Source: Xylocopa sonorina
Taxonomy: Eukaryota; Arthropoda; Insecta; Hymenoptera; Apidae
DNA: 64,000 bases
NCBI RefSeq assembly: GCF_050948175.1
Contig: NW_027490109.1
Span: 1,364,001-1,428,000, forward strand
Direction of reading: 5' to 3'
Shown: piece after piece, positions 41,020 to 53,800 of the stretch
Position numbering within the stretch: position 1 is the stretch's first letter
Layout of the letters: each line of letters opens with the position of its first letter
Made by a program: the position numbers and the translations under genes
The notes under the pieces: model-generated
Seen by the model: only the letters and a program-made list of their open reading frames with translations
The model's database searches: none
Told to the model about the DNA's origin: nothing

Positions 41020-41317
41020 TTAGTATCTACGTGTATATACGTTCGAATAATATGTATATGGACGCGTTATAGCGGGCGATTCGATGCGTTGTTCCTCAGA
41101 TGCCTCGTATGTCGCTGGATACGCGCGATAGCGCGGTCGAATGGTCGAACTCCTGGGTTGATGCTGCGGCTTGGCTGCCTTGGCTCGGCTGTAGGGCGGT
41201 ACGCCCGTGTGCGGATGTGCTCGTCTCGTACGCTCAGGTGCAGCTTGTTGCAGGTAAGATGCTGCTGGATGCTGCGGGAGGCGCTGGAGGGTGTACGGCG
41301 GTACGCCGGACGTCACA
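41020..41317 (-). pseudogene. Pol C-terminal tail segment encoded in the solo LTR (relic)
   Basis: From the first LTR base the minus strand encodes VTSGVPP and ends ESPAITRPYTYYSNV plus five residues. The start matches the tail of elements 1 and 2 exactly and the end matches ESPAITKPYTYFSYM closely. In the conserved end, seven of eight differing codons in ESPAIT.PYTY are synonymous. The rest of pol is absent. An apparent start codon just upstream comes from the flanking satellite. Confidence 0.6.
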
Positions 41318-41321
41318 CATC
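41318..41321. repeat. Target-site duplication of the solo LTR (right), CATC
   Basis: Second copy of the duplication at 39830-39833. Confidence 0.95.
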
Positions 41322-43753
41322 TCATATCTATGTTTCATGATAAGATATAATATTCATCGCGAAGTGATATGCATTCCTCGTCTACGATTCAAATGAATGT
41401 AAATGCGACACTTCCTTGCTAGGAAATAGCGTTTGCAGATGTCTACGTATCGTAGCGATAGAGTTTTATGATTCTTAAAAGGCGATATCGCATCTCATTT
41501 CTATGTTTCATGGTAAGGTATAATATGATTTGCGAAGTGTCATGTATTCCTCGTCTACACTTCAAATGAATGTAAATGCGACACTTCCTTGCTAGGAAAT
41601 AGCGTCTGCAGATGTCTAGGTATCGTAGAAACAGAGTTCTAATGCTTCTTAAAACTCGATATCGCATCTCATTTCTATGTTTCATGGTAAGATGTAATAT
41701 GATTTGCGAAGTGTAATGCATTCCTCGTCTACGATTCAAATGAATGTAAATGCGACACTTCCTTGCAAGGAAATAGCGTTTGCAGATGTCTACGTAACGT
41801 AGCAATAGAGTTCTTATGATTCTTAAAACGCGATATCGCATCTCAATTCTATGTTTCATGGTAAGATATAATATTCATTGCGAAGTGTTATGCATTCCTC
41901 GTCTACGATTCAAATGAATGTAAATGCGACACTTCCTCGCTAGGAAATAGCGTTTGCAAATGTCTACCTATCGTAGCAATAGTGTTCAAATGCTTCTTAA
42001 AACGCGATATCGCATCTCATTTCTATGTTTCATGGTAAGATATAATATTCATTGCGAAGTGTTATGCATTCCTCGTCTACGATTCATATGAATGTAAATG
42101 CGACACTTCCTCGCTAGGAAATACCGTTTGCAGATGTCTACGTATCGTAGCAATAGCTTTCTAGTGCTTCTTAAAACGCGATATCGCATCTCATTTCTAT
42201 GTTTTATGGTAAGATATAACATGATTTGCGAAGTGTTATGTATTCCTCGTCTACACTTCAAATGAATGTGATTGCGATACTTCCTCGCTAGGAAATAGCG
42301 TTTGCACATGTCTACGTATCGTTAGCAATAGCTTTCTAATGCTTCTTAAAACGCGATATCGCATCTCATTTCTATGTTTCATGGTAAGATATAATATGAT
42401 TTGCGAAGTACCATGTATTCCTCGTCTACACTTCAAATGAATGTAAATGCGACACTTCCTTGCAAGGAAATAGCGTTTGCAGATGTCTACGTATCGAAGC
42501 AATACAGTTCAAATGCTTCTTAGAACGAGTTATTGCATCTCATATCTATGTTTCATGATAAGATATAATATTCATTGCGAAGTGTTATGCATTCCTCGTC
42601 TACACTTCAAATGAATGTAAATGCGACACTTCCTTGCTAGGAAATAGCGATTGCAGATGTCTACGTATCGTAGCAATAGAGTTCATATGATTCTTAAAAC
42701 GCGATATCGCATATCATTTCTACGTTTCATGGTAAGATATAATAGGATTTGCGAAGTATCATGTATTCCTCGTCTACACTTCAAATGAATGTAAATGCGA
42801 CACTTCCTTGCTAGGAAATAGCTATTGCAGATGTCTACGTATCGTAGCAATTGAGTTCATATGATTCTTAAAACGCGATATCGCTTCTCATTTCTATGTT
42901 TCATGGTAAGATATAACATGATTTGCGAAGTGTTATGTATTCCTCGTCTACACTTCAAATGAATGTAAATGCGATACTTCCTCGCTAGGAAATAGCGTTT
43001 GCAGATGTCTACGTATCGTAGCAATAGCTTTCTGATGCTTCTTAAAACGCGATATCGCATCTCATTTCTATGTTTCATGGTAAGATATAATATTCATTGC
43101 GAAGTGTTATGCATTCCTCGTCTACGATTCAAATGAATGTAAATGCGACACTTCCTCGCTAGGAAATAGCGTTTGCAAATGTCTACCTATCGTAGCAATA
43201 GTGTTCTAATGCTTCTTAAAACGCGATATCGCATCTCATTTCTATGTTTCATGGTAAGATATAATATGATTTGCGAAGTATCATGTATTCCTCGTCTACA
43301 CTTCAAATGAATGTGAATGCGACACTTCCTCGCTAGGAAACAGCGTTTGCAGATGTCTACGTATCGTAGCAATAGAGTTCTAATGCTTCTTAAAACGCGA
43401 TATCGCATCTCATTTCTATGTTTCATGGTAGGATATAATATGATTTGCGAAGTGTTATGTATTCCTCGCCTACACTTCAAATGAATGTAAATGCGACACT
43501 TCTTTGCTAGGAAATAGCGTTTGCAAATGTCTACGTATCGTAGCAATAGAGTTCAAATGCTTCTTAAAACGCGATATCGCATCTCATTTCTATGTTTCAT
43601 GGTAAGATATAATATGATTTGCGAAGTACCATGTATTCCTCGTCTACACTTCAAATGAATGTAAATGCGACACTTGCTTGCAAGGAAATAGCGTTTGCAG
43701 ATGTCTACGTATCGAAGCAATAGAGTTCAAATGCTTCTTAAAACGAGATATTG

Positions 43754-43757
43754 CATC
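43754..43757. other. Paralogous empty site of the solo LTR insertion
   Basis: The sequence around TTGCATCTCATATC here matches the left flank ending 39833 and the right flank starting 41318, with a single CATC. It shares the rare variant CATCGCGAAGTGATATGC with the right flank. Confidence 0.85.
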
Positions 43758-45339
43758 TCATATCTATGTTTCATGATAAGATATAATATTCATCGCGAAG
43801 TGATATGCATTCCTCGTCTACGATTCAAATGAATGTAAATGCGACACTTCCTTGCTAGGAAATAGCGTTTGCAGATGTCTACGTATCGTAGCGATAGAGT
43901 TTTATGATTCTTAAAAGGCGATATCGCATCTCATTTCTATGTTTCATGGTAAGGTATAATATGATTTGCGAAGTGTCATGTATTCCTCGTCTACACTTCA
44001 AATGAATGTAAATGCGACACTTCCTTGCTAGGAAATAGCGTCTGCAGATGTCTAGGTATCGTAGAAACAGAGTTCTAATGCTTCTTAATACTCGATATCG
44101 CATCTCATTTCTATGTTTCATGGTAAGATGTAATATGATTTGCGAAGTGTAATGCATTCCTCGTCTACGATTCAAATGAATGTAAATGCGACACTTCCTT
44201 GCAAGGAAATAGCGTTTGCAGATGTCTACGTAACGTAGCAATAGAGTTCTTATGATTCTTAAAACGCGATATCGCATCTCAATTCTATGTTTCATGGTAA
44301 GATATAATATTCATTGCGAAGTGTTATGCATTCCTCGTCTACGATTCAAATGAATGTAAATGCGACACTTCCTCGCTAGGAAATAGCGTTTGCAAATGTC
44401 TACCTATCGTAGCAATAGTGTTCAAATGCTTCTTAAAACGCGATATCGCATCTCATTTCTATGTTTCATGGTAAGATATAATATTCATTGCGAAGTGTTA
44501 TGCATTCCTCGTCTACGATTCATATGAATGTAAATGCGACACTTCCTCGCTAGGAAATACCGTTTGCAGATGTCTACGTATCGTAGCAATAGCTTTCTAG
44601 TGCTTCTTAAAACGCGATATCGCATCTCATTTCTATGTTTTATGGTAAGATATAACATGATTTGCGAAGTGTTATGTATTCCTCGTCTACACTTCAAATG
44701 AATGTGATTGCGATACTTCCTCGCTAGGAAATAGCGTTTGCACATGTCTACGTATCGTTAGCAATAGCTTTCTAATGCTTCTTAAAACGCGATATCGCAT
44801 CTCATTTCTATGTTTCATGGTAAGATATAATATGATTTGCGAAGTGTCACGTATTCGTCGTCTACACTTCAAATGAATGTGAATGCGACACTTCCTCGCT
44901 AGGAAATAGCGTTTGCAGATGTCTACGTATCGTAGCAATAGAGTTCTAATGCTTCTTAAAACGCGATATCGCATCTCATTTCTATGTTTCATGGTAAGAT
45001 ATAATATGATTTGCGAACTATCATGTATTCCTCGTCTACACTTCAAATTAATGTAAATGCGACACTTCCTTGCTAGAAAATGGCGATTGCAGATGTCTAC
45101 GTATCGTAGCAATAGAGTTCATATGATTCTTAAAACGCGATATCGCATCTCATTTCTATGTTTCATGGTAAGATATAACATGATTTGCGAAGTGTTATGT
45201 ATTCCTCGTCTACACTTCAAATGAATGTGATTGCGATACTTCCTCGCTAGGAAATAGCGTTTGCAGATGTCTACGTATCGTTAGCAATAGCTTTCTAATG
45301 CTTCTTAAAACGCGACATCGCATCTCATTTCTATGTTTC

Positions 45340-47079
45340 ATGGTAAGATATAATATTCATTGCGAAGTGTTATGCATTCCTCGTCTACGATTCAAATGAA
45401 TGTAAATGCGACACTTCCTCGCTAGGAAATAGCGTTTGCAAATGTCTACCTATCGTAGCAATAGTGTTCTAATGCTTCTTAAAACGCGATATCGCATCTC
45501 ATTTCTATGTTTCATGGTAAGATATAATATGATTTGCGAAGTATCATGTATTCCTCGTCTACACTTCAAATGAATGTGAATGCGACACTTCCTCGCTAGG
45601 AAACAGCGTTTGCAGATGTCTACGTATCGTAGCAATAGCTTTCTAATGCTTCTTAAAACGCGATATCGCATCTCATTTCTATGTTTCATGGTAAGATATA
45701 ATATTCATTGCGAAGTGTTATGCATTCCTCGTCTACGATTCAAATGAATGTAAATGCGACACTTCCTCGCTAGGAAATAGCGTTTGCAAATGTCTACCTA
45801 TCGTAGCAATAGAGTTCAAATGCTTCTTAAAACGCGATATCGCATCTCATTTCTATGTTTCATGGTAAGATATAATATGATTTGCGAAGTACCATGTATT
45901 CCTCGTCTACACTTCAAATGAATGTAAATGCGACACTTGCTTGCAAGGAAATAGCGTTTGCAGATGTCTACGTATCGAAGCAATACAGTTCAAATGCTTC
46001 TTAGAACGAGATATTGCATCTCATATCTATGTTTCATGATAAGATATAATATTCATTGCGAAGTGTTATGCATTCCTCGTCTGCACTTCAAATGAATGTA
46101 AATGCGACACTTCCTTGCTAGGAAATAGCGATTGCAGATGTCTACGTATCGTAGCAATAGAGTTCATATGATTCTTAAAACGCGATATCGCATCTCATTT
46201 CTGTGTTTCATGGTAAGATATAATATTCATTGCGAAGTGTTATGCATTCCTCGTCTACGATTCAAATGAATGTAAATGCGACACTTCCTCGCTAGGAAAT
46301 AGCGTTTGCAAATGTCTACCTATCGTAGCAATAGTGTTCTAATGCTTCTTAAAACGCGATATCGCATCTCATTTCTATGTTTCATGGTAAGATATAATAT
46401 GATTTGCGAAGTATCATGTATTCCTCGTCTACACTTCAAATGAATGTGAATGCGACACTTCCTCGCTAGGAAACAGCGTTTGCAGATGTCTACGTATCGT
46501 AGCAATAGCTTTCTAATGCTTCTTAAAACGCGATATCGCATCTCATTTCTATGTTTCATGGTAAGATATAATATTCATTGCGAAGTGTTATGCATTCCTC
46601 GTCTACGATTCAAATGAATGTAAATGCGACACTTCCTCGCTAGGAAATAGCGTTTGCAAATGTCTACCTATCGTAGCAATAGAGTTCAAATGCTTCTTAA
46701 AACGCGATATCGCATCTCATTTCTATGTTTCATGGTAAGATATGATATGATTTGCGAAGTACCATTTATTCCTCGTCTACACTTCAAATGAATGTAAATG
46801 CGACACTTGCTTGCAAGGAAATAGCGTTTGCAGATGTCTACGTATCGAAGCAATACAGTTCAAATGCTTCTTAGAACGAGATATTGCATCTCATATCTAT
46901 GTTTCATGATAAGATATAATATTCATTGCGAAGTGTTATGCATTCCTCGTCTGCACTTCAAATGAATGTAAATGCGACACTTCCTTGCTAGGAAATAGCG
47001 ATTGCAGATGTCTACGTATCGTAGCAATAGAGTTCATATGATTCTTAAAACGCGATATCGCATATCATTTCTATGTTTC
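45340..47079. repeat. 870-bp higher-order repeat in block D, two copies
   Basis: Two adjacent 870-bp units (5 monomers) at about 45340-46209 and 46210-47079, with near-identical order of monomer variants. Another 870-bp offset links 47208-47429 with 48078-48299. The variants differ from the 870-bp repeat at 2726-5335, so 5-mer units arose at least twice. Confidence 0.82.
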
Positions 47080-50000
47080 ATGGTAAGATATAATATGATC
47101 TGCGAAGTATCATGTATTCCTCGTCTACACTTCAAATTAATGTAAATGCGACACTTCCTTGCTAGGAAATAGCGATTGCAGATGTCTACGTATCGTAGCA
47201 ATAGAGTTCATATGATTCTTAAAACGCGATATCGCATCTCATTTCTATGTTTAATGGTAAGATATAACATGATTTGCGAAGTGTTATGTATTCCTCGTCT
47301 ACACTTCAAATGAATGTAAATGCGATACTTCCTCGCTAGGAAATAGCGTTTGCAGATGTCTACGTATCGTAGCAATAGCTTTCTAATGCTTCTTAAAACG
47401 CGATATCGCATCTCATTTCTATGTTTCATGGTAAGACATAATATTCATTGCGAAGTGTTATGCATTCCTCGTTTACGATTCAAATGAATGTAAATGCGAC
47501 ACTTCCTCGCTAGGAAATAGCGTTTGCAAATTTCCACCTATCGTAGCAATAGTGTTCAAATGCTTCTTAAAACGCGATATCGCATCTCATTTCTATGTTT
47601 CATGGTAAGATATAATATGATTTGCGAAGTACCATGTATTCCTCGTCTACACTTCAAATGAATGTAAATGCGAAACTTCCTTGCAAGGAAATAGCGTTTG
47701 CAGAGGTCTACGTATCCAAGCAATACAGTTCAAATGCTTCTTAGAACGAGATATTGCATCTCATATCTATGTTTCATGATAAGATATAATATTCATTGCG
47801 AAGTGTCATGCATTCCTCGTCTACACTTCAAATGAATGTAAATGCGACACTTCCTTGCTAGGAAATAGCGATTGCAGATGTCTACGTATCGTAGCAATAG
47901 AGTTCATATGATTCTTAAAACGCGATATCGCATATCATTTCTATGTTTCATGGTAAGATATAATATGATTTGCGAAGTATCATGTATTCCTCGTCTACAC
48001 TTCAAATGAATGTAAATGCGACACTTCCTTGCTAGGAAATAGCGATTGCAGATGTCTACGTATCGTAGCAATAGAGTTCATATGATTCTTAAAACGCGAT
48101 ATCGCATCTCATTTCTATGTTTCATGGTAAGATATAACATGATTTGCGAAGTGTTATGTATTCCTCTTCTACACTTCAAATGAATGTAAATGCGATACTT
48201 CCTTGCTAGGAAATAGCGATTGCAGATGTCTACGTATCGTAGCAATAGCTTTCTAATGCTTCTTAAAACGCGATATCGCATCTCATTTCTATGTTTCATG
48301 GTAAGATATAATATTCATTGCGAAGTGTTATGCATTCCTCGTCTACGATTCAAATCAATGTAAATGCGACACTTCCTCGCTAGGAAATACCGTTTGCAGA
48401 TGTCTACGTATCGTAGCAATAGCTTTCTAATGCTTCTTAAAACGCGATATCGAATCTCATTTCTATGTTTCATGGTAAGATATAATATGATTTGCGAAGT
48501 GTTATGTATTCCTCGTCTACACTTCAAATGAATGTTAATGCGACACTTCCTCGCTAGGAAATAGCGTTTGCAGATGTCTACCTATCGTAGCAATAGTGTT
48601 CTAATGCTTCTTAAAACGAGATATTGCATCTCATATCTATGTTTCATGATAAGATATAATATTCATTGCGAAGTGTTATGCATTCCTCGTCTACGATTCA
48701 AATGAATGTAAATGCGACACTTCCTTGCTAGGAAATAGCGTTTGCAGATGTCTACGTATCGTAGCGATAGAGTTTTATGATTCTTAAAAGGCGATATCGC
48801 ATCTCATTTCTATGTTTCATGGTAAGGTATAATATGATATGCGAAGTGTTATGTATTCCTCGTCTACACTTCAAATGAATGTAAATGTGATATTTCCTTG
48901 CAACGAAATAGCGTTTGCAGATGTCTACGTATCGCAGCAATAGAGTTCTTATGATTCTTAAAACGCGATATCGCATCTCATTTCTATGTTTCATGGTAAG
49001 ACATAATATGATTTGCGAAGTGTCATGTATTCCTCGTCTACACTTCAAATGAATGTAAATGCGATACTTCCTCGCTAGGAAATAGCGTTTGCAGATGTCT
49101 ACGTATCGTTAGCAATAGCTTTCTAATGCTTCTTAAAACGCGATATCGCATCTCATTTCTATGTTTCAAGGTAAGATTCAATATGATTTGCGAAGTATCA
49201 TGTATTCCTCGTCTACGATTCAAATGAATGTAAATGCGACACTTCCTCGCTAGGAAATAGCGTTTGCAGATGTCTACGTATCGTTAGCAATAGCTTTCTA
49301 ATGCTTCTTAAAACGCGATATCGCATCTCATTTCTATGTTTCAAGGTAAGATTCAATATGATTTGCGAAGTATCATGTATTCCTCGTCTACACTTCAAAC
49401 GAATGTAAATGCGACACTTCTTGGCTAGGAAATAGCGTTTGCAGATGTCTACGTATCGTAGCAATAGCTTTCTAATGCTTCTTAAAACGCGATATCGAAT
49501 CTCATTTCTATGTTTCATGGTAAGATATAACATGATTTGCGAAATGTTATGTATTCCTCGTCTACACTTCAAATGAATGTAAATGCGACCCTTCCTTGCT
49601 AGGCAATAGCGTCTGCAGATGTCTAGGTATCGTAGCAATAGAGTTCTAATGCTTCTTAAAACGCGATATCGCATCTCATTTCTATGTTTCATGGTAAGAT
49701 ATATGATTTGCGAAGTGTTATGTATTCCTCGTCTACACTTCAAATGAATGTAAATGCGACACTTCCTTGCAAGGAAATAGCGTTTGCAGATGTCTACGTA
49801 TCGTAGCAGTAGAGTTCTAATGCTTCTTAAAACGCGATATCGCATCTCATTTCTATGTTTCATGGTAAGATATAATATGATTTGCGAAGTATCATGTATT
49901 CCTCGTCTACGATTCAGATGAATGTAAATGCGACACTTCCTTGCAAGGAAATAGCGTTTGCAGGTGTCTACGTATCGAAGCAATAGAGTTCAAATGCTTC

Positions 50001-50868
50001 TTAAAACGAGATATTGCTTCTCATATCTATGTTTCATGATAAGATACAATATTCATTGCGAAGTGTTATGCATTACTCGTCTACGATTCAAATGAATGTA
50101 AATGCGACACTTCCTTCCTAGGAAATAGCGATTGCAGATGTCTACGTATCGCAGCAATAGAGTTCATATGATTCTTAAAACGCGATATCGCATCTCATTT
50201 CTATGTTTCATGGTAAGACATAATATGATATGCGAAGTGTTATGTATTCCACGTCTACACTTCAAATGAATGTAAATGTGACATTTCCTTGCAACGAAAT
50301 AGCGTTTGCAGATGTCTACCTATCGTAGCAATAGAGTTCTTATGATTCTTAAAACGCGATATCGCATCTCATTTCTATGTTTCATGGTAAGACATAATAT
50401 GATTCGCGAAGTGTCATGTATTCCTCGTCTACACTTCAAGTGAATGTAAATGCGACACTTCCTTGCTAGGAAATAGCGATTGCAGATGTCTACGTAATGT
50501 AGCAATAGAGTTCATATGATTCTTAAAACGCGATATCGCATCTCATTTCTATGTTTCATGGTAAGATGTAATATTCATTGCGAAGTGTTACGCATTCCTC
50601 GTCTAGGATTCAAATGAATGTAAATGCGACACTTCTTTGCTAGGATATAGCGTTTGCAAATGTCTACGTCTCGTAGCAATAGTGTTCTAATGCTTCTTAA
50701 AACGCGATATCGCAGCTCATTTCTATGTTTCATGGTAAGATATGATATGATTTGCGAAGTATCATGTATTCCTCGTCTACACTTCAAATGAATGTAAATG
50801 CGACACTTCCTTGCAAGGAAATAGCGTTTGCAGATGTCTACGTATCGAAGCAATAGAGTTCAAATGCT

Positions 50869-53800
50869 TCTTAAAACGAGATATTGCATCTCATATATAT
50901 GTTTCATGGTAAGATATGATATGATTTGCGAAGTGTTATGTATTCCTCGTCTACGATTCAAATGAATGTAAATGCGACACTTCCTCGCTAGGAAATAACG
51001 TTTGCAAATGTCTACCTATCGTAGCAATAGTGTTCTAATGCTTCTTAAAACGCGATATCGCATCTCATTTCTATGTTTCATGGTAAGATATAATATGATT
51101 TGCGAAGTATCATGTATTCCTCGTCTACACTTCAAAAGAATGTAAATGCGACACTTCCTTGCTAGGAAATAGCGTCTGCAGATGTCTAGGTATCGTAGCA
51201 ATAGAGTTCTAATGCTTCTTAAAGCGCGATATCGCATCTCATTTCTATGTTTCATGGTATGATATAATATGATTTGCGAAGTGTTATGTATTCCTCGCCT
51301 ACACTTCAAATGAATGTAAATGCCACACTTATTTGCTAGGAAATAGCGTTTGCAAATGTCTACCTATCGTAGAAATAGTGTTCTAATGCTTCTTAAAACG
51401 CCATATCGCATCTCATTTCTATGTTTCTTGGTAAGATATAATATGATTTGCGAAGTATCATGTATTCCTCGTCTACACTTCAAATGAATGTAAATGCGAC
51501 ACTTCCTTGCTGGGAAATAGCGTCTGCAGATGTCTAGGTTTCGTAGCAATAGAGTACTAATGCTTCATAAAATGCGATATCGCATCTCATTTCTATGTTT
51601 CATGGTAAGATATAATATGATTTGCGAAGAGTTATGTATTCCTCGTCTACACTTCAAATAAATGTAAATGCGACACTTCTTTGCTAGGAAATAGCGTTTG
51701 CAAATGTCTACCTATCGTAGCGATAGTGTTCTAATGCTTCTTAAAACGCGATATCGCATCTCATTTCTATGTTTCATGGTAAGATATAATATGATTTGCG
51801 AAGTATCATGTATTCCTCGTCCACACTTCAAATGAATGTAAATGCGACACTTCCTTGCTAGGAAATAGCGATTGCAGATGTCTACGTATCGTAGCAATAG
51901 AGTTCATATGATTCTTAAAACGCGATATCGCATCTCATTTCTATGTTTCATGGTAAGATATAACATGATTTGCGAAGTGTTATGTATTCCTCGTCTACAC
52001 TTCAAATGAATGTAAATGCGACCCTTCCTTGCTAGGCAATAGCGTCTGCAGATGTCTAGGTATCGTAGCAATAGAGTTCTAATGCTTCTTAAAACGCGAT
52101 ATCGCATCTCATTTCTATGTTTCATGGTAAGATATATGATTTGCGAAGTGTTATGTATTCCTCGTCTACACTTCAAATGAATGTAAATGCGACACTTCCT
52201 TGCAAGGAAATAGCGTTTGCAGATGTCTACGTATCGTAGCAGTAGAGTTCTAATGCTTCTTAAAACGCGATATCGCATCTCATTTCTATGTTTCATGGTA
52301 AGGTATAATATGATTTGCTAAGTGTTATGTATTCCTCGTCTACACTTCAAATGAATGTAAATGCGACACTTCCTTGCTGGGAAATAGCGTCTGCAGATGT
52401 CTAGGTTTCGTAGCAATAGAGTACTAATGCTTCTTAAAATGCGATATCGCATCTCATTTCTATGTTTCATGGTAAGATATAATATGATTTGCGAAGAGTT
52501 ATGTATTCCTCGTCTACACTTCAAATGAATGTAAATGCGACACTTCCTTGCAAGGAAATAGCGTTTGCAGATGTCTACGTATCGTAGCAATAGAGTTCTA
52601 ATGCTTCTTAAAACGCGATATCGCATCTCATTTCTATGTTTCATGGTAAGATATAATATGATTTGCTAAGTGTTATGTATTCCTCGCCTACACTTCAAAT
52701 GAATGTAAATGCGACACTTCTGTGCTAGGAAATAGCGTTTGCAGATGTCTAGGTATCGTAGCAATAGAGTTCTAGTGCTTCTTAAAACGCGATATCGCAT
52801 CTCATTTCCATGTTTCATGGTAAGACATAATATGATATGCGAAGTGTTATGTATTCCACGTCTACACTTCAAATGAATGTAAATGTGACACTTCCTTGCT
52901 AGGAAATAGCGTCTGCAGATGTCTAGGTATCGTAGCAATAGAGTTCTAATGCTTCTTAAAACGCGATATCGCATCTCATTTCTATGTTTCATGGTAAGAT
53001 GTAATATGATTTGCGAAGTGTTATGTATTCCTCGTCTACACTTCAAATGAATGTAAATGCGACTCTTCCTTGCTAGGAAATAGCGTCTGCAGATGTCTAG
53101 GTATCGTAGCAATAGAGTTCTAATGCTTCTTAAAACTCGATATCGCATCTCATTTCTATGTTTCATGGTAAGATGTAATATGATTTGCGAAGTGTTATGC
53201 ATTCCTCGTCTACGATTCAAATGAATGTAAATGCGACACTTCCTTGCAAGGAAATAGCGTTTGCAGATGTCTACGTATCGAAGCAATAGAGTTCAAATGC
53301 TTCTTAAAACGAGATATTGCATCTCATATATATGTTTCATGGTAAGATATGATATGATTTGCGAAGTGTTATGTATTCCTCGTCTACGATTCAAATGAAT
53401 GTAAATGCGACACTTCCTCGCTAGGAAATAACGTTTGCAAATGTCTACCTATCGTAGCAATAGTGTTCTAATGCTTCTTAAAACGCGATATCGCATCTCA
53501 TTTCTATGTTTCATGGTAAGATATAATATGATTTGCGAAGTATCATGTATTCCTCGTCTACACTTCAAAAGAATGTAAATGCGACACTTCCTTGCTAGGA
53601 AATAGCGTCTGCAGATGTCTAGGTATCGTAGCAATAGAGTTCTAATGCTTCTTAAAGCGCGATATCGCATCTCATTTCTATGTTTCATGGTATGATATAA
53701 TATGATTTGCGAAGTGTTATGTATTCCTCGCCTACACTTCAAATGAATGTAAATGCCACACTTATTTGCTAGGAAATAGCGTTTGCAAATGTCTACCTAT

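Larger units (their letters stand above)
39834..41317 (-). mobile_element. Solo LTR of a related Ty3/gypsy family, 1484 bp
   Basis: On the minus strand it starts TGTGACGTCCGG at 41317 and ends in TGACA at 39834, flanked by TSD CATC. It has no internal region, so it is the product of recombination between two LTRs. It aligns with the LTRs of elements 1 and 2 in patches, in the same order: Pol-tail coding segment, GC-rich block (about 40755-40925), paired motif (40414-40434 and 40323-40343), leader ORF segment and splice donor (39995-39987). Between the patches it is strongly diverged. It therefore represents an older or different subfamily and is a useful comparison for conserved LTR functions. 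Confidence 0.93.
41318..44836. repeat. 2436-bp tandem duplication within block D
   Basis: 41318-42390 recurs at 43754-44826 with an offset of 2436 bp (14 x 174). The left continuation, 39120-39833, recurs at 43044-43757. The second copy spans the point of solo-LTR insertion without the LTR. Confidence 0.88.
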
